The translations under genes were made by a program, and so were the position numbers. From Apodospora peruviana (lineage: Eukaryota; Ascomycota; Sordariomycetes; Sordariales; Lasiosphaeriaceae), in NCBI GenBank assembly GCA_033439685.1, contig JAUEDM010000001.1:1364001-1428000 (forward strand): DNA of 64,000 bases, read 5' to 3'. The notes below the pieces were generated by a model that did not search any database, had not been told where the DNA came from, and saw only the letters and a program-made list of their open reading frames with translations. Below, in pieces: positions 53,855 through 63,345 of the stretch (position 1 is its first letter; each line of letters begins with the position of its first letter).

Positions 53855-53990
53855 AGACTTTTAGGCTTTTCCTCCTAGTAATAACTGATTATAGGAGCCG
53901 AGTCTGGAGACTTTTAGGCTTTTCCTCCTGGTAATAGCTGATTACAAGAGCTAAGGTTGGAGACTTTTAAGCTTCTCCTTCTTTCGTAGG
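53855..53990 (+). repeat. 53-bp imperfect tandem repeat, about 2.5 copies
   Basis: AGACTTTTA(G/A)GCTT starts at 53855, 53908 and 53961, each 53 bp apart, with CTCCT(A/G)GTAATA(A/G)CTGATTA in the first two copies. Confidence 0.85.
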
Positions 53991-54100
53991 CCCGGTGCCA
54001 ATCCTGTCTGCCCGTTTTCACTCTTGAAGGAGAGATTGTTAGAAATTTAGTTTGTTTAACTTTGAAGGAGCCTTTGAAAGATCCTGTAAAGGATCCTCCC

Positions 54101-54270
54101 TAGTGTGACGGTTGGTGCGATTGAGCCTTGATTGAATTGATTGCGACTGTCAGCGGTATATAACCCATTAGAAATCCAAAGGTTGGCACCTCTGGTAATT
54201 CTGGCATCCTTTTGCGATTGAGGGGGGTTTGGTGTAATGGTTCGGGTCATTGCACTGGCTCGTCACACTA
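54101..54270. mobile_element. MITE-like element with inverted ends and TA flanks
   Basis: TAGTGTGACG at 54101-54110 and its reverse complement at 54261-54270 are perfect. The similarity continues imperfectly for about 24 bp. Reading the outer TA as target duplication gives a 166-bp element with GTGTGACG ends, as for Tc1/mariner-type MITEs. The same ends also read TGTGACG...CGTCACA, so a short LTR cannot be excluded. It overlaps the last codons of the adjacent gag-like frame, so it may have truncated it. Confidence 0.5.
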
Positions 54271-55924
54271 TGTTAACGCTGCTAAGCCCCGAGACCCCTC
54301 TAACAGTGATGGCGTAGGGGTTGATCCAAGCAATTGATGCAGTATTTTGTTGTAGAGAAGGCTCTTGAATGGATTGCTCCATGTTCTGGTAAATGACGCT
54401 CATCGTGCCAAACCAGTTTTCTTGGCTGTCGGAAACGTTGGAGATAATGCGTGAAAGGCGCAGTTGTCGCTGTACGTAGTTGATCAGGGCCTGATCGTCT
54501 TGAGCGATGTCCTTGAGAGTCAGACCTCCATGAAGGAATTCACTTGTGGCTTTGCCGACATTGGGAAGGAAGCGTTCCTTGAGGGCAGTAAGCACCACAA
54601 TGATTCCTCCGCGGAGCAAAGTGTTACGTTCAGCAGGATTGAGCTCGTTTGTCCACCAGATCAAAGCTGGTCCAGCAATCAAGGTGTGGAACATTGTCAA
54701 GAGTTGGTTCTCGTTGTCGGCCGAGGTCAAGGGATTTTCTAGGAAGGTCATAAGACGTTCTTGGAATCCAAAGACATCGACAAACATATAGTTCTTTCCG
54801 TCATGGAACATGCCTGTCCCGGTAGGGTCTTCTCCCATGGGGATCGAAAACTCCGACCTCCTCGCGCTTAATGCGATGCAAAGAGACGGTACCGGTAGAT
54901 CGATCCGAAGGGGTTGTATATCGATTTGGGGAGCCTTCACGGTATGATCGTCGACGAGGTGTGTCGTCCAGATTGTCATTGTCGATGAACTGCTGGTTGT
55001 TGAAGGTGTGTGAAGTGTAGTTGCGACTGGGCATATAGCTTCCCTGCCTTCGATCAGGACCAGAAGTCGGATCGGGAGTAGCAAATCGCACACCGATACC
55101 AGATTGTCGACGGGGAGGATTATGGTGGTCGGGGCTGTCGATTTCCATCATCCGGCTGGTTTCCAGCATTATCGACATCACCTCGTGAAATACCTTTTCC
55201 TTTGGATGGGCGTAGTCCAGAAACTCTCAGGCCGTGTAGATGGATATCCACGTTGTTCTGGACCAACTTGGGAATGTCGGCAATGACTGCTCCGACGAAT
55301 CCTGGCAGCTTGTCCACTGTATTGATAATGGAAGTGATATTGTCACGGAACATCTGGTTGGCGCTACGCTGCTCTTTCATGAAGATGTCGAGCTTCTCGT
55401 TGATGTTTCGGATGGTCTTTTTGTCGTTGGCAATCTCGTCAGGAGCAGGATTCTCAACAGCTTGCTGGGCTTCCATGGTACGTGACTCTTCACGGAGAGT
55501 TCGTGTGTTCAGAGATTCACGAATTCGGCGCCCAAGGTCCTGTTCAACTCTGCCACGGGCAGCGGCAATGATGGACTCTCTAGGAGCGAGCTCCAGGCCC
55601 TTGATGTTAGGGTAGTGAACATCCAAGTCTTCTTCTTTCGGAGTCGTCATCATCAGACCACTCTTCGTCTTCCACAGTATTAGGCTGGGAGTAACGACGA
55701 GGCTGTCTTGATTACTCCGTAGATGGGAGGGTGGCACGTTGCGCGCCCGATCCAGATGCCTCTGTCGATGGGAGGGTGGCACGTTGCGCACCCGATCCAG
55801 ATGCCTCTGTCGATGGAAGTATGGTGCGTTGTGTGCCCGATCCAGACGGTTGTGTCTGATCGTACTGGAACTCGTCTTCGACAAAGCGACCTGGTGGGTG
55901 CCGAGCTCCGCTGTTGCGTGCCAT
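54263..55924 (-). pseudogene. Gag-like retroelement relic without pol
   Basis: Starting at the ATG at 55924 (MARNSGARHPPGRFVEDEF), the minus strand encodes, across at least two frame changes, a 15-residue repeat region, then a coiled segment (RESIIAAARGRVEQDLG, NINEKLDIFMKEQ), then a capsid-like part with LMTFLENPLTSADNENQLLT, ALIWWTNELNPAERN and ALKERFLP. The WW(T)NEL and downstream RF segments are typical of gag proteins of fungal Ty3/gypsy-type elements. There is no zinc knuckle, protease, reverse transcriptase or integrase nearby, and no clear flanking LTR pair. It is an incomplete and inactive copy. Confidence 0.65.
55722..55856 (+). repeat. 45-bp tandem repeat, three copies, in frame within the gag relic
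   Basis: Units start at 55722, 55767 and 55812. On the minus strand each encodes a Ser/Gly/Thr-rich 15-residue unit (PSTEASGSGAQRATL). The third is the most diverged. Preservation of the frame suggests duplication while the gene was still coding. Confidence 0.9.
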
Positions 55925-56121
55925 GATGCGGATGTGATAAAGGAAAACTGGCTGGCTTTGTTCAAGACGCTGGTAGCAGGTAACTCATAGCGTCGTTTGC
56001 GACGAGAGTACATGTTTGTCAGGCACCCGTGTGTCTCATGGAAACGGATCAGAGTGGTGCTAAGGAGGGTGATAACGAAGGGTATCCTTCGGCGAGAGTA
56101 TCTTGTCAAGCGATCAACTCT

Positions 56122-56258
56122 CTAATCGTAATATCGGGCCTTTGTCAAGCGCCGGCTGACGATACCTCGAAAATGGTGTTGTGCGGGGCTTTTTCAAGCT
56201 CCTTGATCGTGATATCGGTGCCTTTGTCAAACACCGGCAGACGATATCTCGATAATGG
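56122..56258 (+). repeat. Imperfect direct repeat of about 55 bp, spaced about 80 bp
   Basis: ATCGT(A/G)ATATCGG and CCTTTGTCAA(G/A)C(G/A)CCGGC(T/A)GACGATA occur twice, at about 56125 and about 56205. They lie upstream of the gag relic and may be remains of its leader or LTR. Confidence 0.7.
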
Positions 56259-56467
56259 CGATACTTACTTGATTGATTCAGTCAAAGAAGATATCACTGC
56301 GACGTTGTCGTCGCAGCTACCATTTGACACCGCAAAAGAAGTGAGATACTAGAGTTGCCTCTAGGCCTTGGAATTCAACTAAATAAGCCTGTACGATCCA
56401 GACTTACTAGCTACTACCACGGATTTCCTGCATCAAACAGGTTGTAATATTAGACTAACTAAATTAT

Positions 56468-57044
56468 TACAAGGCGACTAATAAAGAAGTGGTCTCGAAG
56501 GACTGTAGAAATCGTCTTGCCAAACTGCAGGTATTCCTTTACTAGGATTTAGAAACCTTATTACAAGTAGCTTCTAAAGCCCTATTCAAATAAAAAATAT
56601 TCGTTATTGTAACAACCTGTGTATGGGTGTTCTTGACAACACAAGCACCACAAGGATGTCTGTTGCTCCACAGAGCCACAAAGGGGTTAGGTCTTAGGTA
56701 GGGGTAATCACAAAGAGTATCGGTTCCAAAGAACACACAAGATGCGCAGTTGACACAACAACTATTGCCCAAGTACTTGTATTGATTACTGCCGTAATAA
56801 ATCCTCACAGAGAGTGCCAGACTCTCGCAACTATATAGAAATACTACAGCCAATGAGAAGTGACTCATAAGACCCAACCACTGGGTCGCCTGGGTCAGCC
56901 AGGCAACTGCTGGCAGCCGTCACCAGCTGTCCACCCTTGTAGCTAATCTGGGTTAGTAACAGTTATGTCCGTTATATATTACTGTAGGCATTTATCTTAC
57001 TACGGCGCTTTTAATAAAAATCCTAATACTTTAATAGTAAAGTT
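56468..57044 (+). repeat. Decayed AT-rich repeat, copy 2, interrupted by a solo LTR
   Basis: This is homologous to 18582-18814. Removing 56608-56961 and one GTTAT duplicate makes the two copies collinear from GTGGTCT through TACGGCGC to the AAAGTTA end. The interruption dates the LTR insertion as later than this element. Confidence 0.75.
56608..56961. mobile_element. Solo LTR with 5-bp target duplication GTTAT
   Basis: The 354-bp segment begins TGTAACAACC and ends GGTTAGTAACA, i.e. TG...CA ends within short inverted repeats. It is flanked on both sides by GTTAT (56603-56607 and 56962-56966). The uninterrupted homolog at about 18732 has GTTAT once. The internal part of the element is absent, so this is the product of recombination between two LTRs. 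Confidence 0.85.
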
Positions 57045-57050
57045 AATGAA

Positions 57051-57386
57051 TGTGACGGGCTGAGCCCTGGTGCAGCCTCGGCGACCCTCGGCCGTAGCGC
57101 CGAGCCTACGGAGGCGGAGCGGAGCCCCACCGGCGACCCCGACCCCTAAACGAAGCCATTCCCAGAAATGCCGATACACACACACGGACCACAACACTAA
57201 ACTACAACGGAGCTCGCGACGGCTCTGGAATCTTCTGTCTCCCTCTGATCGGAGCAACGCAGTCACGTGCATAACCAGAGGCCCTCTCACGAGGCCTCTC
57301 TTCTTCTTCTTCTTCTTTTTCCCCCATATTCTGCGTCTTGGTAGAGTAGGCTTAACTAGTTGCAATACACTACCTTGCCCGTTACA
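57051..57386. mobile_element. Second solo-LTR-like element, GC-rich
   Basis: The segment begins TGTGACGGGC and ends GCCCGTTACA, a nearly perfect 10-bp inverted pair with TG...CA ends. Its left part is GC-rich, unlike the AT-rich repeat next to it, and it contains a (TTC)n run near 57300. The flanking pentamers (ATGAA and CTTCG) do not match, so no target duplication supports it. Confidence 0.5.
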
Positions 57387-57610
57387 CTTCGAGACCACCT
57401 CCTAATAAATACCTTAGCTACTTGGGTACCTTACCTATTCCATCGTGATACAATCATCAGATATCCAAAACCGACACTTCTGCCATCCCAGTGTAATACC
57501 AGCCAAGACCAACCACCAAAACAATTCCCTCTACCACAGATATTCGCGTTTCTTAAAACACACCTAGTTAGGCCTGTGCTGGCGGACTTGATCGTCTTCA
57601 ATCCGCCCGG

Positions 57611-58933
57611 CTATTGCTGCTGCTGAGTTTGCACATTGTGAGGCTGCTGTACTTGCTGTGGATACTGCTGCCCCTGCACATATGGCTGTTGCATGAATTG
57701 CTGCTGCTGCGGTTGCTGTTGATAGACTCCCGGCTGCTGCTGCTGCTGCTGGTACATCTGCGGCTGTGAACCCGGAACCCCATACATCTGCGGCTGTGGT
57801 TGCGGTTGTGGCTGGACATAATGCGTTGTGCCGTCGGCGTACACAACCATGATAGGCGCCCCGAACCCCGGCTGCTGTGGCAGCGGCTGGCCACCAGGCA
57901 TTCCAGGCCCGTTGATGGCGCCGCCACCAGTCAACTCGGCCCACACGGGACGCCGAACGACGATTGTGAGTATGGCGAGAACGCTGGCCGAGACCCAGAA
58001 GTCGAGCACGGGGAATAGAACCGAGGACGCGTTACTCTCGCTCTGGGTCCAGGTGTCGGCGATATCTTTGATGCCGACTGCGGCGCTGTAGGTGCAGCGA
58101 AGTAGCCAGAGGACGGACGCGACGATCAGGAGGACAGGGATCTATTGATCAGAGAAGGATGGTGTCAGTATAAGTCAACCACGCGAGTTTGAAGGTAAAG
58201 GTAGGTAGGAAGGTGGCCATACGTTTCCAATGCTTTGGCCAAGTCCGCGCTGCTTCAACTTGGATAATGTCCAGAGCAGCAGGACGAAGACGCCGAGGGT
58301 GAGCAGCATGAGAGACAGATCAATGAGCACCGGTATCCAGTAGAGACGCGTGCCGGAATCTCCCCCGTAGTAGTACGAAGAGTTTGAGAGATCGGACAAT
58401 CTCTTGCCCCAAAAGGCGATGGCGAGGATCAGGAAGATGGCGCCGCCAACCAGGCAGTCTATTCGGAGAAGCGACCACCACTTATCATTGGCCAAGGCGA
58501 TGTACAGGACGGCCAGGCCGAAGAGGTACAGGGCCAGGGTGATGAGTATGTCGCCCACGATACAGAGAAAGCCGCCCGTTACGCCAAGGTACGAAGATGC
58601 CGTCATCGTGTCTCCATATGAACTGTCTAGCCCCGCGACATTGGCGATGGTGATGGCATATGAGATCACGAGCAGAAGGATTCCACTGATTAGTTTTGTG
58701 TTAACCGTCAGCAGAGCGATCAAACCCCAAAATAAAGTTACCCGAGAGAAGGTCAGTACTTACGTTCCAAGCACGGGTGGAGCGGCCTTGAGAAAAATAT
58801 GGCCCATCTTGAGCGGTTTCGATTGATGGTAGACGCGACGCAGACTGAAAGCCCAAAAGGTGATGAGTGGGATGAGCGCGACGACGCAGAGGCCCAACGT
58901 CGTGCCCAAGCGGGCGAGTATACCAAATGCCAT
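57611..58933 (-). CDS. Seven-helix membrane protein with Gln/Pro-rich tail
   Basis: Three exons (58764-58933, 58223-58685, 57611-58141; introns of 78 and 81 nt) encode 387 residues. Seven hydrophobic segments are visible, beginning LGLCVVALIPLITFWAF and TGILLLVISYAITIANVAG, with GFLCIVGDILITLALYLFGL and DCLVGGAIFLILAIAFW, then LIDLSLMLLTLGVFVLLLW, VLLIVASVLWLLRCTY and DFWVSASVLAILTIVVRR. The last 110 residues are Gln/Pro/Gly-rich and probably disordered. The layout recalls fungal seven-helix proteins of unknown function (receptor-like). CTG/CAG-type codon runs in the tail may vary in length. Confidence 0.85.
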
Positions 58934-60158
58934 TGCTCTCGATCGATCTTTCTCCAAGAAGGGGAGGTTATTCCCGTTGGCGCAATCAGCGGGGGCTGTG
59001 ATGATAACAGCGGTTTGTGATGGAACAGATGGGAAAGAAAAGAAAAGTTGAATGTTCAGTTGTCGGCAATGAATGAGGAGAAAGAGCCTGGGCAGAGGTC
59101 ATGCTATGGTCATGGCCGCAAATTTGGTAGCCACTAGGCAGTATCCACGGGGCACTGCCCTTCAGCTCTCTTGGCGATCAATATTAAGGACCCATGGTTG
59201 CATGCTGTTGGCGTGGCCGCATTGGTTGGTATTTTGAGCCCTGTGCATCGCGACGTTGAACGCCACCGCGTTTCACAGACCCGTAAGCCTGGGGTCAAGA
59301 TTCCTCCGACTCTGTTCCTTGCCGCTCGGCACGTGTGGCCGGGTGCCAAGCCTGCCAAGCAAACCTGGTACAACATCCAACCAGATTAGATCTTGATTTT
59401 TGAGGCTTGGTCCCCACTGGGTGTACATCCTACGGATAGTTCGGCGATGATTGATGCAATCCTACGGAATATATACCTTGTAAAATATTGGATTATTACA
59501 CAAACGGCATCATGATTCATATTGCTCGAGATGCTTGGAGCAAGTTCAAGTGTCTATGTCTCTCTTCTCTCTTTGACCAAGGGGCTTTCACCATCTCGTT
59601 CTGTTCTTGTTTCAATCCATTCATCAACAGCTCCGTCGTGATATAACAGGAAAACTATTTTTGCCTAAGACCAATAGTTAATACGCGATGAGTTGCGGGA
59701 TTAACAAACACATCAAGGCAATCATACATCGTAATAACCAAGGTAAACAGCAAGCGCCCGTTTGTTGCCGAGCTATCGTTGCTGTGCAGGGACAGTCATA
59801 GTGGAAACACTTCTGTCATCTCATTCTGGTAACCCGTAATTGGATCCACTCATCCACCCCATGGGGACTGCGCTGGAACCAGTTCAGCCTCGTCGTTAAC
59901 GTGACGTTGATCTCTCCAACTATCCAATGTCCTCCGACTCAGACGTGGTCGATCTGGGCCTCCCGGTAATTCTGGACCATTCCATATCCCGGATCCGGTC
60001 CACGTCCTCAAAAATGCCAATAATAAAAACTTTTGTACTTGAAATTCCCATCTTGGAACTCCCGCTCCCCCAAGTCGTCGTACTGCCTATCCGTCACGGT
60101 GCCCGCCTCCTTATATCCAACCCGAGCTCTGTGTCCTGTTCTCCGCACCATCGATAAC
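58934..60158. other. Intergenic containing repeat blocks shared with 63.5-63.9 kb
   Basis: About 1.2 kb. Left of 59680 there is promoter-like sequence of the seven-helix gene; the rest contains the duplicated blocks listed separately. No gene is supported. Confidence 0.6.
59680..60062 (+). repeat. Duplicated blocks A and B (first locus)
   Basis: Block A (about 59685-59875) has TTAACAAACACATCAAGGCA, AAACAG(C/T)AAGCG, TGGAAACACTTC and CCACCCCATGGGG. Block B (about 59948-60062) has TGGACCATTCCATATCCCGG, ACTTGAAAT and TTGGAACTCC. Both recur in inverted orientation at 63480-63850, where their order is exchanged. Confidence 0.75.
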
Positions 60159-62515
60159 CTATTGCTCATAGAAGTGGTCGGCGTTATCAAGATCAACCAT
60201 GTTCACATCGTGGGTGTCTGCTTCTCCAGTATCCGCCTCCTGCGGCTGGTTTTCGGGAACGAGGTCCTCATAAAAGTCCTCGTCGTCATCGAGGTAAGCC
60301 CACTTGACCAAGCCATCGTTGTAGCAAAGCCTTCAGTCGTCCAACCAGAAAGTCTCCCCATCAGGGATAGTGACTGTTAGAGCGGGAACACCGGCGGCCT
60401 GCTCCGCCATACTGGTGGGACGAGCCGACAGTAAGAGCCAGTCGCAGCGTGTCTGACGAACTCGCGGGTCCTCCTCATCCCACTGATTCTGGGCCATTTC
60501 GTAGCTTGAACATATGCCCCTCGTCATCGATACCATTCTTTTTACTCCAGACCATTGCGGCGGGAATGTGGCCGGTCCAAGGCAATACGCAGTCTTCCGT
60601 GAAGCGCAGCGGGCTTACAGGTTTGGGAAAGAAGGCATGAATCAGGTCGACAAAGTTACCCGTCACCTCGTTAGCGTTGGCGGCGATCCGCCCGTCAGTG
60701 TCGAGGCTTTTGATGATGCCCTTGGCCTTTTGTAGGATGCTGCCGCCATCTTCGATCAGCTGACGGACCTCCCGGACGAGTGCTTCCTCATCGCGCTCGT
60801 CCTCGGACGTACGCTCAGCCTCGTCAATTTTCTGTTATTATTATCATATATTAATAACTAACTCATAGCTTGTAAACCTAGGGTTATTAAGTAAACGTAC
60901 CTCGATAATCATCTCGCAGATGGGGCGGATCTTGTCCAGGCACTGCTCAACACAGACGTCCCTCTGTTGCACGAGATTCCCGTCGTTCTGGATCTGCTCG
61001 CTCTTGGCCATGTCCTTAGACAACTCCTCCTCAACCAGCTCCATTTCAATGTCGGTAGGAGGAACCGGGATAACAGCCTTCCTGGGCTGGTACGGGCGCC
61101 GGTACAGTTGGCGAGACACTCGATGATGGTTGTTGCATTGGCTCAGGAGACGTGGAAGACTCGTGAGAATTCTCCTCGTCCTTGACCTCGGAACTCTCGT
61201 CCTCCTCAGGAGTCTCTTTGTCTTCATTGCTCTTCCCTCAGTCGTTGGTAAACTCAATCACGAAAGATCCAGAAGGGGGAGTCTCTTCCTTTCCATCACC
61301 CTCCTCCTGCGAGTCGTCGGCAAACCCGATCACGAAAGATCCAGAAGGAGGAGTTTCTTCCTTTCTATCGCTCTTCTCTTCCGAGTCGTGGGAAAACTCA
61401 ATCACGAAGGCTCCAGAAGGGTAAGCTTCCTCTTCGTCCTCGGCAAACTCGACGATGAAAGCTTCCTCCTCTTCCGAGACAGACTCGACCATCCAGAGAG
61501 GGCTCCGTGTCTCGGGTATAGAGCGTTTAATGTCGTTTTCGACCATCCAAGATGTGAGTGGCGTAGGTGGTGGTGCCATTGACATTATTTTACCTGAACC
61601 TCCGACCATCCGCAGTACCTGGACTCGTTGCGATATTGCCATGAGGTCAGCTACCTCCTCGACGTCGTCTTCTTCCTCATCCGACTCCACAGGCTTGAAG
61701 TCGACGCCGAATATATCCGTATTCCACCACGACGGTCGCGGTTCCTCCGAGGTGCTCCACTTTACAAACTCGGCTTTCTCGTCCGGGGTGAGCAGCTTGA
61801 ACTTGTCGCCCTTGCGCCAGTATATGTCGGCGTTGTTACTGATCGCATAGACACTTGGACAACCGGAACGGTCGCATTCTGCGACGACTTTCTAGTTCGT
61901 GGAGAATTCGGCGATTTCGGTTGTCTCTTTGGTGTTGTCTGCGTCACTCAACGGTGTCTTTGCGGGCTCCTCGGATGGGCTGCAAGTCTCGGCATCCGAA
62001 CTCTGCGAGGCAGCTGTGTCTTGTGTAGTTGTCGCTGAGTTATACTGGGTTGAAACAGCCAACGGTACCGCATCCCCACTGTACGGTGGCGAAGGGCTGG
62101 CGACATCAGGCCCAGATGACTCTCCGGTGGTCTGACCTGCAGTAGAGACGCTGTCAGGGTCCACTGGCCCTTCGGCCAAGGTAACGCTAATATTCTCCGA
62201 GGCAGAGACCGAGGGGTCGGGTAAGTTAAGGGTCAAGAAACAAGGTTTGGTGGTTATTTTCGCCTCGTCGACTGGGTTACAAGTATCGACAGGAGAGCTG
62301 ACGGAAGAAGGGGGCGAGTCAGACGGTTCCAAGACAAAGTCAGAGCTACCATCACTCGTATATTCTTCGTCCCTGTTGCCAGAAGGGATCACAGTCTCGG
62401 CGTTTTGGGAGTCATGGGTCAGACTATGACCCAATAAAGTTTCCGTTGACTCCATGGCCACAATGGTATCCTCGAAGTCTCTCCCAAAATGCTCGTTGTT
62501 GGTCGCAAAAGACAT
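60159..62515 (-). pseudogene. LEA/DUF6987-like gene disabled by nonsense changes and a frameshift
   Basis: From the ATG at 62515 (MSFATNNEHFGRDFEDT) a Ser/Thr/Asp/Glu-rich protein continues on the minus strand. An in-frame TAG near 61895 is followed directly by a gene-like stretch including VYAISNNADIYWRKGDKF and PRPSWWNTDIFGVDF. A second stop, TGA near 61238, is followed by more acidic sequence, then a frame change near 61090. The next part has CLDKIRPICEMIIE, then, after a short intron, LVREVRQLIEDGGSILQKAK, GIIKSLDTDG, and ANEVTGNFVDLI, the pattern of fungal LEA/DUF6987 repeats. A third TGA near 60340 precedes a final acidic segment ending at 60159. All three stops fit C-to-T changes in CAG or CGA codons. 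It is not functional as read. Confidence 0.6.
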
Positions 62516-63134
62516 GATTGATCGCTGATGTCTGCTGTTATTTATGTGATGAAGATATATGATATAGATGATGATGGCGAATACTATGCTCAACTGAACT
62601 CGATTGGCGATAATGATGAGGGTGGTGCCGAAATGTCTCGCGGTTGAATGAGAAGGCTGCGAAATTGGGACTCCAAGCGAGCAGGGAGAAGAGCGACCGA
62701 TAGGAAGAGGTATCAGGCAGAAGAATGATGACGATGATCTGAAGAGACTGTCGACGCTTGTTTTTGTGTTTTAGAAGGTTTGGAGAGGTTTGGGGGAAAA
62801 GTATAAATCTGTGCAAGAGGTTGGTGGATTCCAGGTTTGTTGGAGGAAAGTAAGGTAAGTTTGGAATGGGAGCCAGGTCAACCTTTTTATAGGGAGCGAA
62901 AGGAAGCCCAAAATCTATTAGCGGCCCCACCTTTAACTAAGGGTCCGGCAGTGAATGGGTTTGCAGGTGTCATCCAAAGGTCGACGGCACGTGTCCAATT
63001 CACTTTCATCTGAACTTTGTGACTTATTAACATGATGTTGTAGGCACTTCAAGCAACTGGCAGAGTGTGTTAGGGTAAGTTGTCTATTTTATTCAGCCCA
63101 TTCTTCTCATGGAGTCAAAGAAGACGTCTAAATC
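62516..63134. other. Intergenic, promoter side of the LEA-like pseudogene
   Basis: About 620 bp. TTATTTATGTGATGAAGAT-like AT-rich sequence near 62540 and a possible TATAAA on the minus strand near 62800 would suit a leftward promoter. Confidence 0.45.
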
Positions 63135-63345
63135 TCACCGATATCCCAGAATAGACGCAGTACTTAAGACTCTGGCTCTCGTCGTTACCATCGTCTTTTC
63201 CTTCTTGGCAGGTCTTCCTCGCTGAGCATCTGTGGCCTTTCTCTTGGAACCGGCCGCCATGGCGGGTGACTCGTCGTCATCGTCGCTATCGATTCCCAAG
63301 TCGTCATTATCATGGACGGGGCAACCAAGACGACGAAAATGTATT
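63135..63345 (-). pseudogene. C-terminal gene fragment, nuclear-protein-like
   Basis: A minus-strand reading has NDDLGIDSDDDDESPAMAAG, then SKRKATDAQRGRPAKKEK and a stop at 63135. The acidic run and basic GRPAKKEK segment look like the tail of a nuclear protein, with AT-hook-like GRP. No upstream exons are recognisable, so it is probably a relic. Confidence 0.3.

Noticed and set aside
54104..54267. Reading of the 170-bp inverted-end element as a 3' LTR of the gag relic
   Set aside because: There is no polypurine tract next to it, no matching partner LTR upstream of the gag, and the TA flanks fit a MITE better; the alternative is noted in the entry.
57051..57398. 132-codon minus-strand frame
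   Set aside because: It is a by-product of the GC-rich LTR-like element and the (TTC)n run, which gives a poly-Lys stretch.
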